This document shows positions 1 to 9,236 of a stretch of 64,000 nt of DNA, in pieces. This DNA comes from Arthrobacter sp. H16F315. GTDB taxonomy: Bacteria; Actinomycetota; Actinomycetes; Actinomycetales; Micrococcaceae. The notes beneath the pieces are model-generated. The model saw only the letters and a list, made by a program, of their open reading frames with translations, had not been told where the DNA came from and did not search any database. The stretch covers positions 3,410,001 to 3,474,000 of the forward strand of contig NZ_JAMXSS010000002.1 in assembly GCF_024124825.1 (NCBI RefSeq), in the 5' to 3' direction. Positions within the stretch are counted from its first letter, which is position 1. Each line of letters begins with the position of its first letter. The position numbers were made by a program, and so were the translations under genes.

Positions 1-37
1 TCTGAGCAGGAAATTCGCTGAACCTGAAAGGTGATTC

Positions 38-53
38 AGATTACAGTTAATCT
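38..53. promoter_or_regulatory. Short palindrome, possible operator
   Basis: AGATTA, a 4-base spacer, then TAATCT form a perfect inverted repeat in an AT-rich stretch at the window edge. It could be an operator for a gene lying to the left, outside the window. No gene here can be tied to it, so the role is a guess. Confidence 0.25.
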
Positions 54-110
54 AGGGCGCAGCTCAGGGCGTGTCAACGGATTTCAAAAACGGCTTTTGT
101 AACGTAACGG

Positions 111-255
111 CGTCGGGCGCAGTTCAGCATCGGGCACAGGCCGGCGTCGGGCGCAGTTCAGCATCGGGCACAGGCCGGCGTCGTGCGCAGGCCGGCGTCG
201 GGCACAGTTCAGCGTCGGGCACAGTTCAGCATCGGGCACAGGCCGGCTTAGGGCA
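111..255. repeat. 17-bp tandem repeat array (8 copies plus a partial)
   Basis: Eight head-to-tail 17-bp units run from 111 to 246, with a decayed ninth to about 255. The 5' part of each unit is close to CGTCGGGCGCAG or CATCGGGCACAG. The last five bases switch between TTCAG and GCCGG, giving a higher-order pattern: units 1 and 3, and units 2 and 4, are identical. There are no unique spacers, so it is a minisatellite and not CRISPR. Open frames cross it, but their composition simply follows the repeat. It lies in the gap downstream of the M16 peptidase gene. Confidence 0.9.
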
Positions 256-280
256 ACGGCGGCTCCACGCGGGGATATGC

Positions 281-314
281 CGGGGCTGCGCCTCCTAACC
301 GAGGCGCAGCCCCG
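281..314. terminator. Hairpin downstream of the M16 peptidase gene
   Basis: A perfect 14-bp stem (CGGGGCTGCGCCTC and its complement) closes a 6-base loop at 295-300. It lies about 105 bp past the stop of the minus-strand M16 gene and could end that transcript, or one entering from the left. There is no clear T-run. The rest of 1-419 holds only the repeat array and GC-rich sequence. Confidence 0.5.
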
Positions 315-419
315 AAACTCCCCGGGGCAACTCCCCCGGCGCGCGGCCCGCACGCATCCGCGGGGAACGTTTCGAGCGCCCCGGGCGCCCTGCCGGGCGC
401 CCTGCCGGGCACGGCCCGG

Positions 420-1763
420 TTAGAGGCCGAAGGTTTCGTTTTCGTCGAAGGGGCCAACGACCGTGAGGGTCCGTGGCGCAGCCGCGAGTTCGCGGGCGAG
501 CACCTGGACCTCGTCAGCGGTCACCGCCTTGATCTGGCGAAGCGTCTCGTCGATGTCCTGGTATTCGCCGGAGACCAGTTCGGCACGGCCGAGCCGGGAC
601 ATCCGTGAGCCGGTGTCTTCCAGTGCCAGCACGATTCCGCCACAGAGCTGCCCCACGGCCTTGCGGAGTTCCTCCTCGGAGATCCCGCCTTCTGCGAGCT
701 TGTCCAGTTCGGCGCCGAGCAGCTCAACGACCTGCCGGACCTTGGACGGGGTGCAGCCGGCGTACATTCCGAAGTACCCTGCGTCGGCGTAGGAGGAGGC
801 GAAGGAGTAGGTCGAGTACACCAAGCCGCGCTTCTCCCGGATTTCCTGGAACAGCCTGGAGGACATCCCGCCGCCCAGGACTGCATTGAGCACGCTCATC
901 ACAAAGCGGCGGTCGTCGGTGGCGACGATGCTGGGGCAGCCCATGATGATGTTGGCCTGTTCCACCGGACGCTTGACCACGTGCAGTCCGGCGGTGCCGG
1001 TGATCGCGGCCCGGTCGGTGGAGCGTCGCTGCACCGGCGCGGCGTCAGGCTCAAGGCTCCAGCCGGCGGAGTGCAGGGCATCCACAACGAGTCCGCAGAC
1101 GACGTTGTGGTCCAGTCCCCCGGCGGCGGTGATAACAAGCTCATCCGGGCGGTAATAGCGGCGGTAGTGGTCCCAGACAGAATCCCGGGCGACGGCACGG
1201 ATGGCGTCGGGGGTACCGCCGATTGGGCGGCCCAACGCGTGGGTACCCAGCACGGCCGCGACAAAGTGTTCGTGGGCGACGTCGGTCGGGTCGTCGCTGT
1301 CCATCGCGATTTCTTCGAGGATAACGTCGCGTTCCTGTTCCATCTCCTGCGGGTCCAGCACGGCACCGGTGATCATGTCCGCGATGACGTCGATCGCCAT
1401 CGGCAGGTCGGTGTCCAGCACGCGGGCAAAATAGCAGGTGCTTTCCTTGGCCGTGGCTGCGTTGGACTCCCCGCCGACCTCATCGAAGGCCGAGGCGATC
1501 TCCAGGGCGGTGCGCCGCTGGGTGCCCTTGAACAGGAGGTGTTCGAGGAAATGGGTGGAGCCGTGCTGCCCGGGCGCCTCGTCGCGGGAGCCCACGCCAA
1601 CCCAGAAGCCGATGGTGGCAGAACGCTGTCCGGGCATCGCCTCGGTCAGCACACGGACACCGCCGGGAAGGACCGACCGCCGCACTTCGGATCCGCCGTC
1701 GGCTCCGTGGATCAGGCTGTCAGCATGCTGGTTCTGCTCAAGCGGCAGGGGTACGACAGTCAT
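420..1763 (-). CDS. M16 family zinc metallopeptidase
   Basis: This is a processing-peptidase-type (insulinase family) protease of about 447 residues. The inverted zinc motif is seen as STHFLEHLLFKGT near residue 75, followed by the downstream glutamate region ERDVILEEIAMD. The C-terminal half has the R/Y-type motif region SSRLFQEIREKRGLVY typical of the second M16 domain. ATG at 1763 is preferred over TTG at 1766, because GAAAGG sits just upstream. It follows pnp on the same strand, as in many actinobacteria and bacilli, where it is annotated as a PqqL- or YmxG-like peptidase. Its substrate is unknown. Confidence 0.9.
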   Translation of the reverse strand: MTVVPLPLEQNQHADSLIHGADGGSEVRRSVLPGGVRVLTEAMPGQRSATIGFWVGVGSRDEAPGQHGSTHFLEHLLFKGTQRRTALEIASAFDEVGGESNAATAKESTCYFARVLDTDLPMAIDVIADMITGAVLDPQEMEQERDVILEEIAMDSDDPTDVAHEHFVAAVLGTHALGRPIGGTPDAIRAVARDSVWDHYRRYYRPDELVITAAGGLDHNVVCGLVVDALHSAGWSLEPDAAPVQRRSTDRAAITGTAGLHVVKRPVEQANIIMGCPSIVATDDRRFVMSVLNAVLGGGMSSRLFQEIREKRGLVYSTYSFASSYADAGYFGMYAGCTPSKVRQVVELLGAELDKLAEGGISEEELRKAVGQLCGGIVLALEDTGSRMSRLGRAELVSGEYQDIDETLRQIKAVTADEVQVLARELAAAPRTLTVVGPFDENETFGL

Positions 1764-1871
1764 CAAAGCCTTTCAGTAAAAACATCCCAAATCTGCCTGC
1801 CATCGTACCAGCGGGAAATCGGCCGGACGGTACGGCGGCGACGGCGATGTTCTACGCCGCCGTTAACGGCA

Positions 1872-1902
1872 GCGGGGCCGGTGGATAATCCACCGGCCCC
1901 GC
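1872..1902. terminator. Hairpin between pnp and the M16 gene
   Basis: A perfect 14-bp inverted repeat (GCGGGGCCGGTGGA and complement) with a 3-base loop lies 18 bp beyond the pnp stop. No strong U-tract follows on the minus strand. It may be a terminator, or a stem stabilising the pnp 3' end. Confidence 0.6.
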
Positions 1903-1920
1903 CACTTGGGTCAGGAAAGA

Positions 1921-4170
1921 CTACTCTGCGGCCTCGAGGGAGACCTCAGCGTCGTCAGCGTTTCCGGCACCGGCCTCGTCAGCCACAACGGGCGAGAGCG
2001 AAAGCTTTCCACGGTCGTCGATCTTGGTGATTTCCACCTGGATCTTCTGGCCGACGGAGACGACGTCATCAACGTTGTCCACGCGCTTGCCGCCGGCGAT
2101 CTTGCGCAGCTCGGAGATGTGCAGCAGACCGTCCTTGCCCGGAGTCAGGGAAACGAAAGCACCGAAGGTGGTGGTCTTGACGACCGTGCCCAGGTAGCGC
2201 TCGCCGATTTCCGGGATCTGCGGGTTGGCAATGGCATTGATCGCGGACCGTGCTGCGTCGGCAGACGGGCCGTTCGTGGCGCCAATGTAGACAGTTCCGT
2301 CGTCCTCGATCGAGATGTCGGCGCCGGTGTCTTCCTGGATCTGGTTGATCATCTTGCCCTTCGGGCCGATGACCTCGCCGATCTTGTCTACCGGGATCTT
2401 GACCGCGATGACGCGCGGCGCGAACTCGGAGAGCTCATCCGGGGTGTCGATTGCGGAGTTCAGCACGTCCAGGATGTGCAGGCGGGCTTCGCGGGCCTGC
2501 TTCAGGGCGGCGGCCAGCACCGAGGCCGGGATGCCGTCGAGCTTGGTGTCCAGCTGGATGGCCGTAACGAACTCGGAAGTACCGGCAACCTTGAAGTCCA
2601 TGTCACCGAAGGCATCTTCGGCGCCGAGGATGTCGGTAAGGGCGGCGTAGCGGGTCTGGCCGTCAACCTGGTCGGAAACCAGGCCCATGGCGATACCGGC
2701 AACAGCAGCCTTCAGCGGCACGCCTGCGTTGAGCAGGGACAGCGTCGAGGCGCAGACGGAACCCATCGACGTCGAGCCGTTGGAGCTGAGGGCTTCAGAG
2801 ACCTGGCGGATGGCGTAGGGGAATTCCTCGCGGGACGGCAGCACCGGCATAATGGCGCGCTCTGCGAGGGCGCCGTGGCCGATTTCGCGGCGCTTCGGGG
2901 AACCGACCCGGCCGGTCTCGCCGGTGGAGTACGGCGGGAAGTTGTAGTTGTGCATGTAGCGCTTGCGCGTTACGGGCGAAAGCGAGTCGATCTGCTGTTC
3001 CATCTTGAGCATGTTCAGCGTGGTGACGCCCATGATCTGGGTTTCGCCGCGCTCGAAGATGGCCGAGCCGTGGACGCGGGGAAGAACCTCAACCTCGGCG
3101 GTGAGCTGGCGGATGTCCGTCAGGCCACGGCCGTCGATGCGGATCTGGTCCGTGAGGATACGCTGGCGCACAACGTGCTTGGTGACGGAGCGGAAGGCTG
3201 CGGACAGCTCCTTTTCGCGGCCTTCGAACTGGCCGGCCAGGGATGAGGTGACCTCGTTCTTGAGCTCGTCGGAAGCGGTGTCGCGTTCCTGCTTGTCGGC
3301 GATCTGGAAAACAGCGGCCAGCTTCTCGGCGGCAGCTGACTCCACGGCGGCGTAGACGTCGTCCTGGTAGTCCAGGAAGACCGGGAACTCGACGGTCGGC
3401 TTGGCGGCGCGTGCTGCCAGGTCGGACTGGGCGTCGCAAAGGGCCTTGATGAACGGCTTGGCGGCCTCCAGGCCCTCCGAAACGACCTCTTCGGTCGGGG
3501 CGGCGGCACCCTGTTCCTTGATGAGGTTCCAGGAGTTGTCCGTGGCTTCGGCTTCAACCATCATGATGGCGACGTCGTCGCCCTTGACGCGGCCGGCAAC
3601 GACCATGTTGAAGACGGCGTTCTCGAGCTGGGAGTGCTTCGGGAAGGCAACCCACTGCGAACCGTGTTCGTCGGCGATCAGGGCAACGCGGACGCCGCCG
3701 ATCGGGCCGGAGAACGGCAGGCCGGAGAGCTGGGTGGACATCGACGAAGCGTTGATCGCTACGACGTCGTAGAGCTCGTCCGGGTTGATGGACAGCACGG
3801 TGACCACGATCTGGACCTCGTTGCGCAGGCCCTTGACGAAGGCGGGACGCAGCGGGCGGTCCATCAGGCGGCAAGCGAGGATCGCTTCAGTGGACGGGCG
3901 GCCTTCGCGGCGGAAGAACGAGCCCGGGATGCGGCCGGCGGCGTACATACGCTCTTCGACGTCGACGGTTAGCGGGAAGAAGTCGAAACCTTCACGCGGG
4001 TGCTTGCCGGCGGTGGTGGCGGACAGCAGCGCGGTTTCTTCGTCGAGGTAGACCATCGCTGCGCCGGCTGCCTGCTTGGCAAGTCGGCCGGTTTCAAAGC
4101 GGATTACACGCTTGCCGAAGCGGCCATTGTCAATGACTGCTTCTGAGAACTGGATTTCGGGACCCTCCAT
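1921..4170 (-). CDS. pnp: Polyribonucleotide nucleotidyltransferase (PNPase)
   Basis: This is a phosphorolytic 3'-5' exoribonuclease, also called guanosine pentaphosphate synthetase I in actinobacteria. At 749 residues it has the full domain order: two RNase PH-like domains separated by a helical linker (about 10-550), a KH domain ([17 protein letters not shown] near 600) and an S1 domain ([17 protein letters not shown] near 665). The C-terminal tail is acidic. The start is an ATG behind GGAGGTGA. It lies downstream of rpsO, the usual bacterial rpsO-pnp order, though a strong terminator sits between them here. Nothing in the reading frame is unusual. Confidence 0.98.
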   Translation of the reverse strand: MEGPEIQFSEAVIDNGRFGKRVIRFETGRLAKQAAGAAMVYLDEETALLSATTAGKHPREGFDFFPLTVDVEERMYAAGRIPGSFFRREGRPSTEAILACRLMDRPLRPAFVKGLRNEVQIVVTVLSINPDELYDVVAINASSMSTQLSGLPFSGPIGGVRVALIADEHGSQWVAFPKHSQLENAVFNMVVAGRVKGDDVAIMMVEAEATDNSWNLIKEQGAAAPTEEVVSEGLEAAKPFIKALCDAQSDLAARAAKPTVEFPVFLDYQDDVYAAVESAAAEKLAAVFQIADKQERDTASDELKNEVTSSLAGQFEGREKELSAAFRSVTKHVVRQRILTDQIRIDGRGLTDIRQLTAEVEVLPRVHGSAIFERGETQIMGVTTLNMLKMEQQIDSLSPVTRKRYMHNYNFPPYSTGETGRVGSPKRREIGHGALAERAIMPVLPSREEFPYAIRQVSEALSSNGSTSMGSVCASTLSLLNAGVPLKAAVAGIAMGLVSDQVDGQTRYAALTDILGAEDAFGDMDFKVAGTSEFVTAIQLDTKLDGIPASVLAAALKQAREARLHILDVLNSAIDTPDELSEFAPRVIAVKIPVDKIGEVIGPKGKMINQIQEDTGADISIEDDGTVYIGATNGPSADAARSAINAIANPQIPEIGERYLGTVVKTTTFGAFVSLTPGKDGLLHISELRKIAGGKRVDNVDDVVSVGQKIQVEITKIDDRGKLSLSPVVADEAGAGNADDAEVSLEAAE

Positions 4171-4365
4171 AGAGAGTCACCTCCGTTTCATGGTTCACGG
4201 AGTCCAGCCGCATCAACCCAGCCCGGCATCTGCCGGCCTGCACTACACCCGGTCATCGATCGAGACCCACGGGCCGGGCTTCATATCCTGGAAGCCGTTC
4301 CCGGAGATCACTACCGAAGACCGCGAATGCGTGATGCGGTTGATCCTCCTGTTGAGTTGTGTGTG

Positions 4366-4403
4366 AAAAAGGCGGCCCATTCCGTCACGGAAGGGGCCGC
4401 CCC
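4366..4403 (-). terminator. Intrinsic terminator of rpsO
   Basis: On the minus strand, GGCGGCCC and GGGCCGCC (4394-4401 and 4371-4378) enclose an inner stem TTCCG/CGGAA with a 3-base loop. The long hairpin is followed at once by TTTTT (4366-4370). It sits just past the rpsO stop and should separate rpsO from pnp transcription. Confidence 0.88.
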
Positions 4404-4414
4404 TTTAAAGCTGA

Positions 4415-4684
4415 CTAGCGGCGCAGGCCGAGACGCCCAATGAGCGCACGGTAGCGGGTGATGTCAGTATTCTTGAGGTAGGTGAGCATACGCTTGCGAC
4501 GACCAACCATGGCCAGCAGACCGCGCTGGGTGTGGTAATCGTGCTTGTGCACCTTCATGTGCTCAGTGAGATCCTTGATCCGCTGAGTCAGGACTGCAAC
4601 CTGGACCTCCGGCGAACCGGTGTCGCCCTCGGACGTTGCGAAATCCTTGATGATGGACTGCTTTACAGCGGCTTCAAGTGCCAC
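4415..4684 (-). CDS. rpsO: 30S ribosomal protein S15
   Basis: The 89-residue length is typical of S15, which binds 16S rRNA and helps form the platform of the 30S subunit. The conserved core is visible: [30 protein letters not shown] and [12 protein letters not shown], ending [13 protein letters not shown]. In other bacteria S15 represses its own mRNA through the leader. The 150 bp upstream (4690-4840) holds no motif I can assign to that. A strong terminator follows. Confidence 0.98.
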   Translation of the reverse strand: MALEAAVKQSIIKDFATSEGDTGSPEVQVAVLTQRIKDLTEHMKVHKHDYHTQRGLLAMVGRRKRMLTYLKNTDITRYRALIGRLGLRR

Positions 4685-4843
4685 AATAACTCCTAGATAT
4701 GTGCCGTGAGGCCCGAATCAGTAACTCACCGCCGGGGGGTGCCGTGCCGGTTCTTCTGCTTTGATGCCAGATGTCCCGTACACAACAGGACCCAGCCGCC
4801 ACGGACTGCAGCCGGATCCAACGCTTAGTTTACCGGCACGCCG

Positions 4844-6144
4844 CTAATCTTGTCGAAACGACCCCTCCGGTGGTTGCCCGGAATGGCCCGCGTCCAGCCG
4901 TTCGCGGATCGCAGCCACCCCGCGGTGCACCTCGGTAAAGGAAGTACTCAGCGGGGACAGCCCGATCCGCAGGCCCTGCGGTGCCCGGAAATCCGGGATG
5001 ACGTCGGCCGCCCACAGTGCGGCGGTCATCTCCCGGAACGCCGGGTGGTCCACCGTGATGTGGCTGCCGCGCAGCTCCGGCTCCCGCGGCGTCGCGAGTT
5101 CCACGCCGGCCGGGGCGAGCCAGGCATCGTGGAGCTCGACGGCGAACGCGGTCAGCAGGCGAGATTTCTCCCGAACCGCGGCCATGCCGACCTCCTCGAG
5201 CAAGTCCAGGGTGCCACGCATGGCAAGCATCCCGAAGACCGCCGGGGTGCCGCTGAGGAACCCGCGGATGCCGTCTGCCGCTTCATACCCGGGCCCCATC
5301 TCGAATGCGTCCTTGCGGCCCATCCAGCCCCAGATCGGCTGCTGCAAACCCGGCAGGTGCCGGGCATTAACATAGGCGAACGCCGGCGAGCCGGGCCCCC
5401 GTTGAGGTACTTGTAGGTGCAGCCGGCGGCGAAGTCGACCTCGGCGGCGTCCAGGGCAATCTCCACCGAACCGGCGGAATGGCACAGGTCCCAGACCACC
5501 AGCGCACCCGCGGCGTGAACGGCAGCGGTGATCCCGGGCAGATCGGCAAGGAACCCGGAGCGGTAGGCAATCTGGCTCAAGACCACAACGGCGGTGGCCG
5601 GACCCGTTGCCGCCCGCACCTGCTCGACAGTTACCCCGGCGGAAGGATCGGTGTGGATCCAGCGCAGCGTCAGCCCTTCTTCGCGGGCGATGCCCTCGAC
5701 AAGGTAGCGGTCAGTGGGGAAGTTCTCCGTGTCCAGCACTATTTCGGTCCGGGCCGGGTCGGCGATCGCGGCCACCGCGGCCCGGATCAGCTTGTAGAGC
5801 ACCACGGTGGTGGAATCGGCGATGATGGTCTGCCCGGCCGCGGCGCCGAGGACTGCCCGGCCGAGCTGGTCGCCGATGGCCTGCGGGAGCTCCAGCCAAT
5901 GCTCGTCCCAGCCGCGGATCAGCCGCCCGCCCCAGCTGTCCTGGATGAAGCTGCTGATGTCCGTGACGGTGCGCTTGAGCGGCCGGCCCAGGGAGTTGCC
6001 GTCCAGGTAGGCGAGGTCCGTGTCGGCACCGATGAAGTGGTCGCGGCAGGCAGCCAGCGGATCGGCGGCGTCCAGTTCCCGGGCGCGCTGCAGCAAGGCA
6101 TCTCGGTTCTGTGCCGCGGCCGCCGCGGGAGTCAGTGCGCTCAC
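4844..6144 (-). CDS. kynU: Kynureninase (single frameshift)
   Basis: This PLP enzyme cleaves kynurenine to anthranilate and alanine in tryptophan breakdown. The first frame runs from GTG at 6144 to about 5400 and shows LAYLDGNSLGRPL and the PLP-lysine region CTYKYLNGG. The second frame, 5485-4844, carries the rest: the family-typical QPIWGWMGRKDAFEMGPGY, the LSPLSTSFTEV region and the C-terminal end. One base is missing at the GGGCCCCC run (5393-5400); restoring it joins the frames as NGGPGSPAF. The start overlaps the kynA stop as GTGA, so the two are probably translationally coupled. A sequence error is the likeliest cause of the break. Confidence 0.9.
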
Positions 6145-6995
6145 TGGCCGATCTCCGTCCGGACGGCGAAGAGCTCGGGGAAGAACGTCAGTTCCAGCGC
6201 CTTCTGCAGGAAGGCAGCACCGCTGGAGCCGCCGGTGCCGGACTTCATGCCGATGGTGCGCTGGACCGTTCGCAGATGCCGGAAGCGCCACAGCTGGAAG
6301 TTGTCCTCAAGGTCCACGAGTTCCTCACAGGCCTCGTAGGCGCCCCAGTTGTCCGCGGCGTTCTCGTAGATGTACTTAAAGACGGGGACCAGCTCGGCGC
6401 AGAACTCGTGCGCCTTGGTGACGTCCCGCTCCAGCAGCGCGGCGGGGACGTCGAAGCCCTGCCGCTTGAGGTAGGCGAGGAAATCGTCATAGATGCTCGG
6501 CGATTCGAGGATCTCCAGCAGCATCGCGTGGGCTTCGGGGTCGGATTCGAACACCGGGAGCATCTTGCGGTTCTTGTTGCCCAGCAGGAATTCGACGGCG
6601 CGGTACTGGCTGGACTGGAATCCCGAGGAGTTGCCCAGGAAGCCGCGGAACTGCGAATACTCGGTGGGCGTGAGGGTGGCCAGCACGGACCACTGCTCGG
6701 TCAGGGTCTTCTGGATGTGCTTGACCCGGGCAATCGCCTTCAGCGCCGAGCCGAGGTCGTCGGAGCGGAGCCAGGCGGCGGCGCTGCGGAGCTCGTGCAG
6801 GACCAGCTTGAGCCACAGTTCGGTGGTCTGGTGCTGGATGATGAACAGCATCTCATCATGGTGCTCCGGTGTGCTGACCGGGTTCTGGGCGCTCAGCAGC
6901 GTCGGGAGCTGCAAGTAGGAGGCGTAGCTCATTCGGGAGCTGAAGTCGCGGACAATATCCTTGTCCAGTTCCCTGGTATTTTTCTCAATCGTCAC
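6141..6995 (-). CDS. kynA: Tryptophan 2,3-dioxygenase
   Basis: This is a cytosolic haem enzyme that opens the indole ring of tryptophan to give N-formylkynurenine. At 284 residues it has the family signature FIIQHQTTELWLKLVLHEL in the N-terminal third and FRGFLGNSSGFQSSQYR near the middle, with the late RHLRTVQRTIGMKSGTGGSS that binds substrate. The longer frame starting at 7097 was rejected: GTG at 6995 has AAGGAAGG eight bases upstream, and MTIEKNTRELDKD is a sensible N-terminus. It pairs with kynU. No kynurenine formamidase gene is visible in the window. Confidence 0.95.
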   Translation of the reverse strand: MTIEKNTRELDKDIVRDFSSRMSYASYLQLPTLLSAQNPVSTPEHHDEMLFIIQHQTTELWLKLVLHELRSAAAWLRSDDLGSALKAIARVKHIQKTLTEQWSVLATLTPTEYSQFRGFLGNSSGFQSSQYRAVEFLLGNKNRKMLPVFESDPEAHAMLLEILESPSIYDDFLAYLKRQGFDVPAALLERDVTKAHEFCAELVPVFKYIYENAADNWGAYEACEELVDLEDNFQLWRFRHLRTVQRTIGMKSGTGGSSGAAFLQKALELTFFPELFAVRTEIGQ

Positions 6996-7130
6996 GTTTT
7001 GTGCCTTCCTTGCCCACGGGCTCTTCTTCGTTTCCCCGTCCGGCGGCCCGGGGAAACCTGGCACCGGCCGAGCCGGGCATCCGGCCGGCGGATTCACCTC
7101 TCCGGCGGCCCGGCGCAGCGGATGGTCGGG

Positions 7131-8147
7131 TTAGGGCACAAATAGAATATTGTGCGCCTGGACAACGTCCAGCCGCATCTGGTCCACCAGTGCTTCAGGG
7201 CCACGGTACGTCACCATGCCCCGCAGCCGGGCGACGAATTCCACCACTACTGTCTGGCCGTACAGATCGAAGTCTTCCACGGCCTCTTTCGGCCGGTCGA
7301 TCACGTGCGCCTCAACCTGGCGGCTGACGCCGTCGAAGGTGGGGTTGGACCCGACGGAGATGGCGGCAGGCCAGCGCGTGCCGGCCTGGTCCACAAGCCA
7401 ACCGGCGTAGATGCCATCAGCCGGGACGTAGCCGCTCGCGTCAGCGGCCAGATTTGCGGTCGGGAAGCCGAGGTCACGGCCGCGAGCGGCGCCGTGGACC
7501 ACCTCGCCGCGCATCCGGTGCGGTCGTCCGAGTACGGCGGCCGCAGTGGCGACGTCGCCCTCCCGCAGTGCCTCGCGCACCCAGGTGGAGGAGCAGCGGC
7601 GGTCGGTGCCGTCGTGGGCGGTGCGGTCTTGTCCCTCACCGGGTGCGTCGCCGTGGAGCGGAAAGCCTTCCGAGCCGAACTCGCTGATAACCAGCACCTC
7701 GAAGCCGAGCTTCCGGCCGAGGTCCTGCATGGTCTCCAGGTCCCCGGAGTTGTTCCGGCCGAACCGTGCATCGTGGCCGATCACCACGTGGCTCGCCCTG
7801 AGGCTGCCGACCAGGACGGTGGCTACAAATTCTTCGGGGGTGAGGCTGGCCAGCTCGAGGGAGTACTTCATGACCAGAACGGCGTCGAGGCCCAGTTCGC
7901 TGAGGGCGGCAAGCTTGTCTTCCAGACCCATGATCAGTTCCGGGGCGGATTCGGGGCGGTGGACCTGCGCCGGATGCGGGTCGAAGGTGATGGCGACGGC
8001 GCGTGCGTGATTGATACGGGCGACCCGGATGAGCTGTGAGAGCACTTGTTGGTGGCCGCGGTGGACCCCGTCGAAATTGCCGAACGTAACGACGGAAGGA
8101 CCAAAGTCCGCCGGGACTTCGGACGGATCGTTCCAGATGTGGACCAT
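7131..8147 (-). CDS. ribF: Bifunctional riboflavin kinase / FAD synthetase
   Basis: It phosphorylates riboflavin to FMN and adenylates FMN to FAD. The N-terminal nucleotidyltransferase domain shows VVTFGNFDGVHRGHQ and later TWVREALREG. The C-terminal kinase domain shows GFPTANL and the conserved VEAHVID region. Length is about 338 residues. MVHIWNDPSEVP at 8147 matches the usual N-terminus. An ATG nine codons upstream (8174) has a better GGAGGAG site, so the start is uncertain. The long open frame back to 8537 is read-through. It lies between rpsO-pnp and truB-rbfA, as expected for actinobacteria. No FMN riboswitch was seen. Confidence 0.93.
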   Translation of the reverse strand: MVHIWNDPSEVPADFGPSVVTFGNFDGVHRGHQQVLSQLIRVARINHARAVAITFDPHPAQVHRPESAPELIMGLEDKLAALSELGLDAVLVMKYSLELASLTPEEFVATVLVGSLRASHVVIGHDARFGRNNSGDLETMQDLGRKLGFEVLVISEFGSEGFPLHGDAPGEGQDRTAHDGTDRRCSSTWVREALREGDVATAAAVLGRPHRMRGEVVHGAARGRDLGFPTANLAADASGYVPADGIYAGWLVDQAGTRWPAAISVGSNPTFDGVSRQVEAHVIDRPKEAVEDFDLYGQTVVVEFVARLRGMVTYRGPEALVDQMRLDVVQAHNILFVP

Positions 8148-8428
8148 CAACCTCGCCTTTTTGCTTCCTGCCATGTGCTCCTCCGGATAAACCTGCCGGC
8201 TCCGGAACTCTCCTAGATTACCTGCAAACGTCGGCTGCTTCCGACGGCACTGCGGGTCCGCGCCGACGCTCCGCCGCGTTCGGTACGCCAGCACCACGAG
8301 GCAAAGACAACAGTCCAGCGGGTGTCTGCGCGGGTGCGGTTTCCACCGAGGCCCGCACCCAGGTGTGGCTGAAGGAGAACCCGGGACAGAGCTCCACGGC
8401 CTCCTGAGGCAGATCCCGGTAGCCCAGA

Positions 8429-8743
8429 TTGCCGGGGCATGCTCGGCACGGACCGGCAGACAGCGCAAGCCGCGCTGGTGGCCGCGGTGGTGGCCGCGGT
8501 GCCCACGCTGCTGGCAGGAATGCACAAGAACGCACAAGCCTACGAGGGCGCCGCCAGACTCGAGCCGGTGCCTTCAGCCGGAAGATCAACGACGCCGGGC
8601 AGCCCACCAGGATTACGGACGTTCCCTACACCATGGTTTCCGATTCGTCCTGGCCGGTGGACTCCGTGATCATCATTAATACCGCGGCCAACAGGGTGAT
8701 CGAGCACTTCCGCGTCGACCTCAACGGCAACCCGCTGCGCTAG
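8429..8743 (+). pseudogene. Unrecognised degraded ORF
   Basis: The last 53 codons of this frame look protein-like: INDAGQPTRITDVPYTMVSD, then a hydrophobic VDSVIIINTAANRVIEHF and the end RVDLNGNPLR. The part before it does not. A plausible upstream piece (PTLLAGMHKNAQAYEGAARL) sits in another frame at 8505-8565. The picture fits a small gene broken by one or more frameshifts. I do not recognise the family. Given the many single-base errors in this window it could be intact in reality. The flanks 8148-8428 hold nothing else I can support. Confidence 0.3.
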
Positions 8744-8790
8744 CGGCCTCGACTGCGCCGGCCACCGTGCCGGGACTGAGCCGCCCGGTT

Positions 8791-9186
8791 TTACTGCCCG
8801 GTTGATCCACCGGCTGTCCGGTAGTTCCGCCAGTGCAGCAGCACGGCGGCGAGGATCAGTGGAACGTGGATGCCCGGAAGGTTCCTCGCGAACCATTCCG
8901 GCAGGTAGATGTCGGTGACCGAGCCTGTCTCGTCCCCTAGGTCCTTGGCCACTGCGGTAAGCGGGCAGTGGAATCCGTTCGCGGAAAAAACCAGCGTCTC
9001 GGCAGCCACGACAACGGCGGCGATGCCCGCCCGCCGGTCCGTGCGGCCGCGGACACCGGCGTACAGGACGTATACCATGCAGGCTTCGATCGTGAACCAG
9101 GCAAAGGTATGGAATGCCTTCACGGCCCTCAGGAGGGACTCACGTTCTTCCTTCCGCAACGCTTGTGGAGCCTTGAGTCCAGCCAT
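8791..9186 (-). CDS. Small polytopic membrane protein
   Basis: The 131-residue protein has about four hydrophobic segments: AFHTFAWFTIEACMVYVLYA, an Ala/Val-rich second one, a short segment around NGFHCPLT, and VPLILAAVLLHW near the C-terminus. The NG-x-HCPLT motif recalls DUF2784-type membrane proteins, but this is only a resemblance. ATG at 9186 is chosen over the long upstream frame. A TACGCT box lies six bases before it, so the mRNA is probably leaderless, although GGAGG in the gap could act as a binding site. No operon partner is evident. Confidence 0.6.
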   Translation of the reverse strand: MAGLKAPQALRKEERESLLRAVKAFHTFAWFTIEACMVYVLYAGVRGRTDRRAGIAAVVVAAETLVFSANGFHCPLTAVAKDLGDETGSVTDIYLPEWFARNLPGIHVPLILAAVLLHWRNYRTAGGSTGQ

Positions 9187-9236
9187 GCCTCCAGCGTAGC
9201 CGCGGCCGGGTGTCTGTTCAGGGGCTTTCGACCCGG

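Noticed and set aside
111..255. CRISPR array
   Set aside because: Units are directly adjacent with no unique spacers, and no cas genes are present.
981..2030. 349-codon frame antisense to the M16 gene and pnp end
   Set aside because: Spans the ends of two real genes and a hairpin, with no motif of its own.
8148..8537. N-terminal extension of RibF
   Set aside because: The upstream codons look random and the family starts at VHIWNDPSEVP. At most the nine-codon extension to 8174 is plausible.
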